NCBI GenBank assembly: GCA_002084385.1
Contig: NBLS01000013.1
Span: 1 to 9,423 of the forward strand
Source of the DNA: Desulfobacteraceae bacterium 4572_19
Lineage (GTDB): Bacteria > Desulfobacterota > Desulfobacteria > Desulfobacterales > NBLS01
Direction of reading: 5' to 3'
DNA: 9,423 nt
The notes beneath the pieces are model-generated. The model was not told where the DNA came from and did no database searches. It worked only from the letters and a program-made list of their open reading frames with translations. Shown here in pieces: positions 1 through 6,871 of this stretch (position 1 is its first letter; the number at the start of each line of letters is the position of its first letter). The position numbers were made by a program, and so were the translations under genes.

Positions 1-629
1 ACCAAATTAACACCATCTGCAAATGCATCACAAGCGGATTTACAGGCAGATTGACTACCGGTCAAAAGACCTCCTCCAAAGTTGGTTTCAGAAGGTGGGC
101 CATAAAATTGAGACATCTTGACATCCGCCGATTTCATTGCCACATCAAGGGCATATATGGCTTCAAGAGGAGGAGCTATCAGGTATGCCAGAGATTCTCC
201 CTCTTTAACACCCGCTGTTTCGGAAAGATAAGAACCTGTCCGTGAAATACAGTGGGCATAGTAGCAGATACTATCATCATCGTTGACACTGTAAAATGCC
301 GCATCGTTTTCAATAAAGTCAATGGCGACATCAATACCACTTTTAACCTCAGCAGGTGTTGGGCCTGAAAGAATACCAATAAACTCACCGGCAAGCTTTG
401 TATTGGCATTAACTGCACCACCGTAGAAGGACTTGGCATAAGCTACCTTTACTTCAGCCTTTTTGGTTGCTTCATCAAGGGCAGTATAACCGACATCATC
501 AATGTCTGTAGTAAAAATTCCAATACTTCTATGGCCGGGGTTAAGACTTAATGCCTTGGCCATATCCGGATTCACATTGGCAATGAGTTTAACACTTAAT
601 ACTTTTGCACGTAATGCATCACCTTTCAT
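1..629 (-). CDS. eutL: EutL, ethanolamine microcompartment shell protein (3' end outside the window)
   Basis: EutL is a tandem-BMC-domain trimer that forms part of the ethanolamine microcompartment shell and has a gated central pore. The translation from the ATG at 629-627 gives 209 residues before the window edge; the family is about 217-219 aa, so only the last few residues are missing. Family landmarks are visible: NVNPDMAKAL (18-27), the D44-D45 pair, DEATKKAEV (52-60), SRTGSYLS (129-136), PPLEA (153-157), KSADV (166-170), PPSETN (178-183) and LTGSQSACKSAC (189-200). D45, F112 and T182 fall where ethanolamine contacts have been reported in EutL structures; that correspondence is from memory. 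A GGAGG site lies 8 nt upstream of the start. The 211-nt gap before it contains the 150-bp repeat. Last eut gene visible, with further shell genes expected beyond. Confidence 0.97.
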   Translation of the reverse strand, partial: MKGDALRAKVLSVKLIANVNPDMAKALSLNPGHRSIGIFTTDIDDVGYTALDEATKKAEVKVAYAKSFYGGAVNANTKLAGEFIGILSGPTPAEVKSGIDVAIDFIENDAAFYSVNDDDSICYYAHCISRTGSYLSETAGVKEGESLAYLIAPPLEAIYALDVAMKSADVKMSQFYGPPSETNFGGGLLTGSQSACKSACDAFADGVNL

Positions 630-654
630 CTATATTACCTCCATTTTCATGGTT

Positions 655-804
655 TAAGGTTCACAAAAAATAAATTATATTTATTGAGTGTTGAGATCCT
701 GATTGGGTTACGTTTTGAAAGTGTAGGAATACTTATCGTATTTTGAGCTTTCACAACGTAATCCAATTAGACATATCAGCGTTTAAGAAGTACAAGTTAT
801 TTTT
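655..804 (+). repeat. 150-bp hairpin-bearing intergenic repeat, copy A
   Basis: This block fills most of the eutA-eutL gap. It aligns end to end, by hand at about 85% identity with a few 1-2 nt gaps, with the reverse complement of 3320-3468, so the two copies are inverted relative to each other. Its core is a long inverted repeat: 702-721 pairs with 748-767, 18 of 20 positions matching and one of the two exceptions a G-T wobble, around a 26-nt loop. The left end begins TAAGGTTCACAAA; a related motif, TAAGGGTTCACAAA, recurs just outside the right end near 815-828. There is no credible coding content. It most resembles a non-autonomous mobile element (MITE or REP-like). An RNA hairpin role in operon mRNA processing is possible. 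Confidence 0.85.
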
Positions 805-840
805 GAGTAAGCCCTAAGGGTTCACAAACAATTTATTTAT

Positions 841-2298
841 TTAAATCTGTTTTGTTTCAAAAACCAGTGATTTGATAACCACGGGAACGACCGTTCCTCC
901 CGCAATTGATCTGCCAATATCAATATAATCTCCCTCATTGACTTGCAACTGATCAACACAGATAACATTTATATTTTTCTTTATGGTCCGAATACTCTGC
1001 CCAAGCACTTTACCGATATCTTGTTCTAAGACAATAATAACCGGCAACTCTTTTTTTATTACACCGTCAAGCCCTTTAATAATACCAGTTGCAAGTATTT
1101 GAATCTGCTTAAAATCAAGATAACCCATATCCGGCAAACCCAGAGCGAAATTATCGAGGATTTCTTCTTCAAAAAGAATTTCAATGCTTTGTAAAATAGT
1201 TCGGGCTATCATCTCTTCATCCGGAACAATTTCATTAAGAACCGCCACTGGAACATTTTTCAATGGTAAAACAGCATCCTCTACAAAAATGGTACTACCA
1301 CTAACATCCACGGTACGGGCACCGGCACCAATTACGGTGGCACGGATAGTTTCCGTAGGGCGTATTAAAGAAAGATTGCCCATTGCGAATAAATCCGCCA
1401 GGGTTTTGCCAAACAGGGGACCAATATCGCCGTATATTGCTATTTCTTGAAGAGAATTGCATTCTTGTCCACTATAAACATAGTCGGCAACACCTCCGGA
1501 AATCATAACCGTGTCAATATTATAATCTAACCGTAAAGCATTGGTCATTAACAATCTACGAGCAAGGTTACTAAGAGGTAGCTGGCCGATGCACTCTAAT
1601 ATTACCCTGGACATGCGTGTACAGACTGCCATTATCTGTCTCTTATCCGCCTTATCGCCAATATTCATATTAAGATTGCAGTCATTAATCACAGCTTCCA
1701 TGGGCTTTGCAATGGCAGTGATTTTTTCATCCGACCGGTCAAGGCAAAGCAGTCTGCCACCGACATTAATACAGCAAGAATCAATGGCTGTCCCACTTTT
1801 AAAAATACCAATATTGGCAGTTCCGCCTCCGATGTCAATGTTGGCTACGGTACAAAAATTATTTTTTGAATAATCTGATGCACCAGATCCCTTACCGGCA
1901 ATAACAGATTCAAGCTTGCCTCCGGCTGTTGCCACAACAAAATCTCCGACAAAACCGGCAACTTGATCGGATATACGTTTTGCATTTTCTTTTTTTGCCG
2001 TCTCACCTGTAATAATGACTGCCCCTGTATCAATATCGTCGGGGCGAACACCAGCTTTTTCAAATTCAGAGGTAATCAGTGAAAATATTTTTTCCGTATC
2101 AACAAGCTCGTTATTCAAAATCGGCGTAAAATGAATATCGCTCTTATAGATTACTTTTTTATCGGTAATTTGCATCCTTGGTACAAGACTTCCCGGTGCA
2201 ACGTTTTTCACGGTAAGCCGACTAACCACCAATTGGGTAGTAGTGGTACCAATATCAATACCGACACTCTGTATTATTTCATGCTTACAAGCTCCCAA
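841..2298 (-). CDS. eutA: EutA, ethanolamine ammonia-lyase reactivating factor
   Basis: EutA is an ATP-dependent, actin/Hsp70-fold chaperone that exchanges damaged cobalamin out of EutBC. The 485-aa product is close to the E. coli length (about 467). The nucleotide-binding signatures are in order: phosphate-1 motif GIDIGTTTTQ (13-22), VIITGETAKKENA (94-106), ATAGGKLESVIAG (123-135), phosphate-2 motif NIDIGGGTAN (153-162), INVGGRLL (177-184), adenosine-motif-like VMISGGVADYV (264-274), and ATVIGAGARTVDVSGST (320-336). The C-terminus keeps GDYIDIG and GGTVVPVVIKSL. The start chosen is TTG at 2298, because the homologous N-terminus (SVGIDIGTTTTQ) begins ten residues later and an AAGAGGA site lies 4 nt upstream; the nearby ATG is out of frame. 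It follows eutC by 53 nt. The order B-C-A differs from E. coli A-B-C. Confidence 0.97.
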   Translation of the reverse strand: MGACKHEIIQSVGIDIGTTTTQLVVSRLTVKNVAPGSLVPRMQITDKKVIYKSDIHFTPILNNELVDTEKIFSLITSEFEKAGVRPDDIDTGAVIITGETAKKENAKRISDQVAGFVGDFVVATAGGKLESVIAGKGSGASDYSKNNFCTVANIDIGGGTANIGIFKSGTAIDSCCINVGGRLLCLDRSDEKITAIAKPMEAVINDCNLNMNIGDKADKRQIMAVCTRMSRVILECIGQLPLSNLARRLLMTNALRLDYNIDTVMISGGVADYVYSGQECNSLQEIAIYGDIGPLFGKTLADLFAMGNLSLIRPTETIRATVIGAGARTVDVSGSTIFVEDAVLPLKNVPVAVLNEIVPDEEMIARTILQSIEILFEEEILDNFALGLPDMGYLDFKQIQILATGIIKGLDGVIKKELPVIIVLEQDIGKVLGQSIRTIKKNINVICVDQLQVNEGDYIDIGRSIAGGTVVPVVIKSLVFETKQI

Positions 2299-2351
2299 GT
2301 TGTCCTCTTTTTTACCCCAGTTTTTTACTTTAATTTTTTTATTTCAAGTCT

Positions 2352-3293
2352 TTATTTCAAAAGCTCTGAAAGCTTAATACCGGCTGTCTTGTGCTTAAGA
2401 ATCTGCTTTACAACTGTGGCCATGTGTGCTCCAGCTTCTGTAGGAGGAGTACCGCCCTTGTGAATATTGGAAATAACAGTTCTTTCAGCTTCAACCATAT
2501 CCTGATTCGGTCGATATGCCATGTAGGCACTCATGCTTTCCGCAGTAATCAGACCGGGTCTTTCCCCGATAAATTCCACGACCACATCACAATTAAGTAA
2601 TGGGCCCACATCATCCATAACACCTACCCTACCGTATTTAATAAAAAATGGTTTACCTACGTTAATACCTTCAGTTTTAAGTCCTTGAATCAAAGCCGGT
2701 ATTACATCGGCAATGTTTGCTTCAATGGATGTGGAACTTAATCCGTCAACTACAATAATCTGAACCTGAACACCTTTTTCACAGTTATCAAGAATCGTCT
2801 TTTTAGCCGCTTCATTAAGCTTTTTGCCCAAGTCCGGTCTCATTAAATATTCATCCTTATCATTGACCACAGTCTGGACATTAAATAGATTATTTTGCTC
2901 AAGACACTCATCCGAAACATCCTTAAATACAGCGTCAACAGCGGCAGCATGATCCGCCAAAAAATTAAGCAGGGAAGATGTTCTTTGTCTTGCACCACAC
3001 CGACCCATAAGAATCCTAGCCGGAGATGATTTTCTCATCATCTTCAAGGCTTCGAGATTATGAGGATTTTTAACACCAATTGTTTCCAAGGGCTCAAGGG
3101 TTACAGGTTCATTTTCAGCATCTATTTTAACATCTATTTTAACATTATGGGGTTTGCTCCGGTCATTTTTTATTTCTGGTTTTATTTCGGATTTTATATC
3201 GGGACCACTACTACTACCGGTATTGAGTATCCCCTGTTCAATAAGTCTATTAAGAACGCTTTCTACAATGTCCTTCTCTACTTGCTTGTCCAC
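2352..3293 (-). CDS. eutC: EutC, ethanolamine ammonia-lyase small subunit
   Basis: Small (beta) subunit of adenosylcobalamin-dependent ethanolamine ammonia-lyase; with EutB it holds the cobalamin. The 313-aa product is a little longer than E. coli EutC (295). Residues 1-23 form a predicted amphipathic helix (KDIVESVLNRLIEQG) matching the N-terminal encapsulation signal known for EutC. Residues about 24-70 are a charged, low-complexity linker. The catalytic domain starts near IGVKNPHN (72-79) and includes ARILMGRCGARQRT (92-105), the YLMRPDLGKKL region, VVDGLSS, FFIKYGRVGV, FIGERPGL and a C-terminal ISNIHKGGTPP motif. All are standard EutC landmarks. GTG at 3293 is the start, with AAGGAGG 10-11 nt upstream and the encapsulation helix directly after it. 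It lies 172 nt after eutB; that gap is occupied by repeat copy B. Confidence 0.97.
   Translation of the reverse strand: MDKQVEKDIVESVLNRLIEQGILNTGSSSGPDIKSEIKPEIKNDRSKPHNVKIDVKIDAENEPVTLEPLETIGVKNPHNLEALKMMRKSSPARILMGRCGARQRTSSLLNFLADHAAAVDAVFKDVSDECLEQNNLFNVQTVVNDKDEYLMRPDLGKKLNEAAKKTILDNCEKGVQVQIIVVDGLSSTSIEANIADVIPALIQGLKTEGINVGKPFFIKYGRVGVMDDVGPLLNCDVVVEFIGERPGLITAESMSAYMAYRPNQDMVEAERTVISNIHKGGTPPTEAGAHMATVVKQILKHKTAGIKLSELLK
3119..3203 (-). repeat. 12-bp in-frame repeats in the EutC linker
   Basis: Two identical 12-bp units (plus-strand catctattttaa) sit at 3119-3130 and 3131-3142, and three related 12-bp units at 3168-3179, 3180-3191 and 3192-3203 (plus-strand ttttatttcngg-like). Read on the minus strand they encode tetrapeptides of the form x-I-K-x (DIKS, EIKP, EIKN) and then VKID-VKID. 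Their frame-preserving length suggests slippage or unequal exchange that extends the linker between the N-terminal encapsulation helix and the EutC catalytic domain. Confidence 0.8.
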
Positions 3294-3302
3294 GTTTATA
3301 TT

Positions 3303-3310
3303 CCCTCCTT
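3303..3310 (-). promoter_or_regulatory. Ribosome binding site of eutC
   Basis: AAGGAGGG on the minus strand, with the AGGAGG core 10 nt before the GTG at 3293. It supports that GTG over any internal start and lies just beyond the distal end of the 150-bp repeat, so the repeat has not disrupted translation initiation. Confidence 0.75.
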
Positions 3311-3319
3311 AGTATCAAA

Positions 3320-3468
3320 AAAAATAACTTGCACTTCTTAAATGTTGATGTGTCTAATTGAATTACGTTATGAAAGCTCAAAATAGGCAGTATTCCTACG
3401 CTTTCACAACGTAACCTGTACGGCTCTCAACACCCAATAAATACAATTTATTTTTTTGTAAACCCTTA
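3320..3468 (-). repeat. 150-bp hairpin-bearing intergenic repeat, copy B
   Basis: Inverted partner of the block at 655-804, about 85% identical over its whole length. Its TAAGGGTTTAC end begins exactly at the eutB stop codon (TAA, 3468-3466), so the element end and the gene end share bases. The central hairpin pairs 3363-3376 with 3401-3414 (14 bp, one G-T wobble) around a 24-nt loop. Where copy A has a T-C mismatch in the stem, copy B has G-T; both derive by one change from a perfect G-C pair, so the stem appears to have been perfect in the ancestor. The other end stops just before the eutC ribosome binding site. Same interpretation as copy A: probably a MITE-like element. Confidence 0.85.
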
Positions 3469-4830
3469 TTTATCAAATATTGAAGGATCACCAGCCAGCT
3501 CAGTCAGCTTTCCATTCTCCATGATTCCCTGTTTTTCCAGCCATTTTTCAAATTCAGGGGAAGGTCTTAATCCCAGGATTTCACGAATACTTGCATTATC
3601 ATGGTAACTGGTATCCTGATAATTAAGCATACAGTCATCACCTCCGCTAACCCCCATAAAAAAGTTTGACCCTGCCATGGCGGCAAGCATGGTTCCGATT
3701 TCCTGATCATCCTGATCTGCTTTCATATGATTGGTATAACAAGGTGCAATCCCCATGGAAAGACCGTGCATCTTACCCATGAAAAGATCCTCCAGATCCG
3801 CTCTTATCACCTCTTTGCCGGTATAAATGGTTTCAGGCCCGATAAAGCCGGATACATTATTTAACATAAAAGGATGGTACCTTCTGCCTACGCCATATGT
3901 CCGTGCTTCCAATGTCATCTCATCCACCCCATGATGACAATCCAGAGATATTTCTGAGCCCTGACCTGTCTCAAAATACATAACATTGGGTCCGGTAGCA
4001 GTACCAAGTTTTAATGCCATATCCTTTGCTTCCGAAAGCATGTTCAAGGTTATACCGAATGCAGTATTTGCACTCTCTGTGCCGGCAATACTCTGGAAGA
4101 CAAGATCCACCGGAACGCCCTTTTCAAGTGCCTGCATCTGGGTGGACACATGGGCAAGGATACAAGACTGGGTGGGAATTTCATATTTCCTTTGAATATC
4201 AACCACGGCGGTCATAACCCGTTCGAAATTATCAATATTATCTTCTACAGGATTAATACCTAAAACAGCATCCCCACTTCCAAAAGACAGCCCCTCTTTT
4301 AAGGATGAAATCATACCTTCTACATCATCTGTGGGATGGTTTGGCTGATTTCGAAAAGAGAGAGTGCCGGGAAGACCAATGGTGGTATTACAATGAGCCT
4401 GTACTTTAATTTTCTTTGAGGCATAAACAAGATCCATGGTTGACATCAACTTGGCTACAGCTGCAATCATTTCACTTGTGAGTCCCCTTGAAATATTAAG
4501 AAGATCACTTTGAGTATTTTGGCTACTCAGGATATATTCGCGCAATTCAGACACTGTCCAATTACATACTTTTTTGTAAATAGTTGTGTTCAAATCATCA
4601 TAAATCAACCGGGTAACCTCATCATCATCATAAGGAATCACCGGATTTTCATAAATATCCTTGAGTTGCATTTTGGACAGGCATAATTTTGCGGCAACCC
4701 TTTCCGAAGCAGATTCAGCAGCAAGGCCAACCAAGGTATCCCCTGATTTTTCGTTATTAGCCTTGGCAAGTACATCCGTAACTGATTTAAATGTAAATAT
4801 TCGGTTATTTATTTTACTTCGCAAGTTCAC
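3466..4830 (-). CDS. eutB: EutB, ethanolamine ammonia-lyase large subunit
   Basis: Large (alpha) subunit, a TIM barrel that converts ethanolamine to acetaldehyde and ammonia by adenosylcobalamin radical chemistry inside the microcompartment. The 454-aa product aligns without gaps to E. coli EutB (453 aa, recalled sequence), so numbering carries over. Substrate contacts R160 and Q162 (SFRNQPN, 158-164), N193 (GINP, 191-194) and E287 (YFETGQGS, 285-292) are present, as are F329 and M392. Position 362, an aspartate contacting the amino group in E. coli (GCDCCYTNH), is alanine here (GIAPCYTNH, 360-368). Other landmarks: GLTSE (116-120), NTTIGLPGT (148-156), GDDCMLNYQ (397-405), LRPSPEFEKWLE (421-432). 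GTG at 4830 is the start, with AAGGAG 8 nt upstream and family-like N-terminus. The stop codon is also the end of repeat copy B. Confidence 0.98.
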   Translation of the reverse strand: MNLRSKINNRIFTFKSVTDVLAKANNEKSGDTLVGLAAESASERVAAKLCLSKMQLKDIYENPVIPYDDDEVTRLIYDDLNTTIYKKVCNWTVSELREYILSSQNTQSDLLNISRGLTSEMIAAVAKLMSTMDLVYASKKIKVQAHCNTTIGLPGTLSFRNQPNHPTDDVEGMISSLKEGLSFGSGDAVLGINPVEDNIDNFERVMTAVVDIQRKYEIPTQSCILAHVSTQMQALEKGVPVDLVFQSIAGTESANTAFGITLNMLSEAKDMALKLGTATGPNVMYFETGQGSEISLDCHHGVDEMTLEARTYGVGRRYHPFMLNNVSGFIGPETIYTGKEVIRADLEDLFMGKMHGLSMGIAPCYTNHMKADQDDQEIGTMLAAMAGSNFFMGVSGGDDCMLNYQDTSYHDNASIREILGLRPSPEFEKWLEKQGIMENGKLTELAGDPSIFDK

Positions 4831-4838
4831 TTAAATAT

Positions 4839-4844
4839 CTCCTT
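4839..4844 (-). promoter_or_regulatory. Ribosome binding site of eutB
   Basis: AAGGAG on the minus strand with an 8-nt spacer to the GTG at 4830. It fixes the non-ATG start; the next in-frame ATG is M54, well inside the conserved domain. Confidence 0.75.
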
Positions 4845-4876
4845 AATTTTGTATAAATTGTCACAGCGAATAATAC

Positions 4877-4898
4877 GCCACAACAAAAAATAAAAGTC
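4877..4898 (-). repeat. Decayed half copy of the 58-bp repeat
   Basis: On the minus strand these 22 nt match the distal part of the 58-bp repeat (GACTTTYATTTTTTGTTGTG followed by GC) at 21 of 22 positions. The proximal half, with the first hairpin arm, is not recognisable upstream of it, so the hairpin cannot form. It lies in the 99-nt eutH-eutB gap. The orientation is the same as the copy at 6775-6832. Confidence 0.6.
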
Positions 4899-4929
4899 TC
4901 TTTAATACAATTTTTTAAAAGCAATATTA

Positions 4930-6135
4930 TTAAGAAACATTTTTTTCCTGAAGTTCCAGTGCTTCTGCTGCCGGAACAGAAAGTAAATAAGCAAGACCAA
5001 AACCTGTTATTCCTCCGACCAGTTTTCCTGTAAGAATAGGCAAAATCATGTTAGGCTGAAAATTTGCGGTAAACGCCAGATGATCACCAAACATAAAGGC
5101 AGCACAAACAGCAAAGGCAATACATAATACCTTGTCCTTAGGTCTCATGTCTCCAATAAGTCTGAACATGGCCAGAATATTTGCTGCCGCGGCCAAAATA
5201 CCGGCAGCACCAGTACTTTCAAGACCTACCTTGCTACCAATTATATCCATGGGACGTGCAAGGTATTTTTTAATAAGATATACCATTGGAAATGCACCAC
5301 AAAGCATAATTCCAATGTAACCTGCAATCTCAAGAGCACGGAACTGATCCTTTTCATCGGCAATGATGGGATCAAATCCCCATGAACCGAATAGGGTAGT
5401 AAATATACCCGTAAAATATTCAACAATGGAAAATACAAGAACCAGAATCAGACAGATATTCATACCTCTACCGAATATAAGAAACCCTTTGACCATTGTT
5501 TTAGGAACTACTTTCAGACCAATGGCAAGAGCAACACAAAACAGTGTTAACGGGAGCAAATTGATAAATATGGACTTAAAAGAGAGGGACAGAACATAGG
5601 TGGAAGCCGCATTGGCTGATATAATTCCCCTTACAGCAAGATCTGAAACAGATAAGATACTGCAGGATACAAACACACCGACGGGAATACTCAAAAGACC
5701 GGCCATAATGCCAAGGGCCATGTATTTGTGATCTTTTTTAGCCAGCATTGTCAGTCCCACGGGAATTGAAAATACAATGGTTGCTCCGGCCATATAACCC
5801 ACGACCATTGCCATAATCCAGCTTTCTTTTGTAAGGGCAAGGGCTTCAGCCAACTGATAACCACCCATATCCACTGCAATAAAAGTAGTGGCCGCAATGG
5901 CAGGATCAGCTCCCACAGACGCAAAAGCAGGCCCGAAAGCCGTTTTAACAAAAGCCGATAAATACGGAGTGGCTGCCATAATTCCGGCAACCGGTACAAA
6001 AATAGGCCCGATACTGTTCAGACCTTCAACAAACTCTTTGCCAAGACCGCTTTCATCATCTTTGATATATGCAAAAGCACCCGCTACCGCACATACCATG
6101 ATGATGTAAATAATAATTGTTCCAATGTGAGCCAT
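4930..6135 (-). CDS. eutH: EutH, ethanolamine transporter
   Basis: Inner-membrane permease for ethanolamine uptake. The 401-aa product is near the E. coli length (408) and very hydrophobic, with about eleven candidate membrane segments: roughly 7-24, 43-63, 82-99, 106-131, 137-162, 186-210, 217-247, 267-288, 308-327, 335-354 and 362-388. Conserved EutH stretches include GPIFVPVAGIMAA (43-55), TTFIAVDMGGYQLA (83-96), GATIVFSIPVGL (117-128), a conserved ESTGAAG loop (306-312) and FMFGDHLAF (347-355). Start is ATG at 6135 with GAGGAG 7 nt upstream; a second ATG four bases earlier is out of frame. It sits between eutP (175-nt gap) and eutB, whereas in E. coli eutH lies just before eutA. Confidence 0.96.
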   Translation of the reverse strand: MAHIGTIIIYIIMVCAVAGAFAYIKDDESGLGKEFVEGLNSIGPIFVPVAGIMAATPYLSAFVKTAFGPAFASVGADPAIAATTFIAVDMGGYQLAEALALTKESWIMAMVVGYMAGATIVFSIPVGLTMLAKKDHKYMALGIMAGLLSIPVGVFVSCSILSVSDLAVRGIISANAASTYVLSLSFKSIFINLLPLTLFCVALAIGLKVVPKTMVKGFLIFGRGMNICLILVLVFSIVEYFTGIFTTLFGSWGFDPIIADEKDQFRALEIAGYIGIMLCGAFPMVYLIKKYLARPMDIIGSKVGLESTGAAGILAAAANILAMFRLIGDMRPKDKVLCIAFAVCAAFMFGDHLAFTANFQPNMILPILTGKLVGGITGFGLAYLLSVPAAEALELQEKNVS

Positions 6136-6168
6136 TCATTTTCTCCTCATTAAAATTGTTATTAAAAA

Positions 6169-6237
6169 ATTGACAACCTTCTGCCTACATATAATACATA
6201 AGAGAACCAAATAACGCTTTTTAAAATCATTGTCAAT
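6169..6237. repeat. Inverted repeat in the eutP-eutH gap
   Basis: Perfect 8-bp arms, ATTGACAA at 6169-6176 and TTGTCAAT at 6230-6237, separated by 53 nt of AT-rich sequence upstream of eutH. The distal arm, read on the minus strand, contains a consensus TTGACA, but no fitting -10 box lies 15-19 nt beyond it. It could be a widely spaced operator or a transcript stem; 8-bp arms at this distance can also arise by chance. Confidence 0.3.
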
Positions 6238-6310
6238 ACTTATTATTCCGGCAAAGGAAATAACCCGAAATATGGATAATTCTACCACAGTAATTTCGAT
6301 TGAACGATAA

Positions 6311-6751
6311 TTATTTATGTAACGATTTATTATCAAGATAAGATTGAAGGGTTTTAATACCGATATTTTCAATGGCACTGGTTTGAATAATTTCACTAAC
6401 TCCTGCCCATTTAAGAAACTTTTGTGCACGGAGAAGATTGCAATTATCAAGATCCGTCTTGGTTATAATTCCAATCACTTTTTTATTAAACATGGTTGCA
6501 AATTTAGGAGGGAATATACTGTTTATTGCTGTAGCGTCCTGAACGAATCCGACAATATCACAGGTATAAGACGATACCACCAGGGCTGAATAAAACCGAC
6601 GGTTCTCCGCAAACTCTCCGGGTGTGTCCACTATTGCTCCCGAATAACTCACTGCCTGGGTTTTACGAAAAGAAATTTTTTGATCCTGTATGGCTTGGGT
6701 TAGCGTTGTTTTACCACAACCGGTTTTCCCAACAAGCAATAATTTTTTCAT
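6311..6751 (-). CDS. eutP: EutP, P-loop protein of ethanolamine utilisation (acetate kinase / GTPase family)
   Basis: EutP/PduV proteins are small Ras-like P-loop proteins of ethanolamine and propanediol loci; Salmonella EutP has been reported to act as an acetate kinase. The 146-aa product (E. coli about 159) has Walker A GKTGCGKTT (8-16), Walker B-type DTPGEF (42-47), a guanine-specificity-like TKTD (97-100, where canonical GTPases have NKxD) and a G5-like TSA (124-126). I start it at the ATG 6751, directly before MKKLLLVGKTGCGKTT, rather than the in-frame TTG at 6784: the extra eleven residues are not EutP-like and lie partly in the 58-bp repeat. A GGTGGG stretch precedes the ATG. It follows eutS by 117 nt, a gap that holds the 13-bp tandem repeats and a copy of the 58-bp repeat. 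Confidence 0.93.
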   Translation of the reverse strand: MKKLLLVGKTGCGKTTLTQAIQDQKISFRKTQAVSYSGAIVDTPGEFAENRRFYSALVVSSYTCDIVGFVQDATAINSIFPPKFATMFNKKVIGIITKTDLDNCNLLRAQKFLKWAGVSEIIQTSAIENIGIKTLQSYLDNKSLHK

Positions 6752-6774
6752 ATACCCACCACAACAAATGGTAT

Positions 6775-6832
6775 GCCACAACAAAAAATGAAAGTCTTTA
6801 TAATGTGGCTTTTCTATGGACTTTCATATAAA
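6775..6832 (-). repeat. 58-bp hairpin repeat, copy 1 (eutS-eutP gap)
   Basis: On the minus strand this 58-nt block differs at only 5 positions from the plus strand of 8783-8840, with no gaps (53/58), so the copies are inverted relative to each other. It contains a 9-bp perfect stem, ATGAAAGTC with GACTTTCAT, around a 22-nt loop, followed by TTTTTTG. In this orientation it resembles a weak intrinsic terminator, but the long loop and AT-rich stem make efficient termination between eutS and eutP doubtful. It shares the TGAAAG/CTTTCA arm with the 150-bp repeat. Confidence 0.85.
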
Positions 6833-6871
6833 CACCCTTCCCTTAGGGTAAACCCTTAGGATGAACCCTTA
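6833..6871 (-). repeat. 13-bp tandem repeat starting at the eutS stop codon
   Basis: Reading the minus strand from the eutS stop: TAAGGGTTCATCC (6871-6859), TAAGGGTTTACCC (6858-6846) and a degenerate TAAGGGAAGGGTG (6845-6833). The first three bases are the stop codon of eutS. The array runs directly into the 58-bp repeat. The unit matches the TAAGGGTTYAC end of the 150-bp element, which suggests shared origin or a shared insertion target. Confidence 0.75.

Noticed and set aside
3060..3341. Plus-strand open frames across eutC, eutB and other eut genes
   Set aside because: They are antisense to strongly conserved genes, have low-complexity or unrecognisable products and lack plausible ribosome sites.
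6208..6236. Possible promoter before eutH (consensus TTGACA on the minus strand)
   Set aside because: At 16-18 nt spacing the best -10 candidate is TATTTG, only half matching. Kept as part of the inverted repeat, not called as a promoter.
6136..6450. Minus-strand open frame of 104 codons between eutP and eutH
   Set aside because: It overlaps the 3' half of eutP in another frame, and its product matches no family I know. The conserved EutP frame explains the overlap and the rest is AT-rich spacer.
6752..6784. In-frame TTG extension of eutP
   Set aside because: It adds eleven residues unlike EutP ahead of the conserved MKKLLLVGKTGCGKTT start, and part of it lies in the 58-bp repeat.
6775..6832. 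Hairpin plus T-run after eutS read as an intrinsic terminator
   Set aside because: The stem is short and AT-rich with a 22-nt loop, and the same sequence occurs in the opposite orientation at 8783-8840, so it is better explained as a repeat. Termination would also cut eutS from the rest of its operon.
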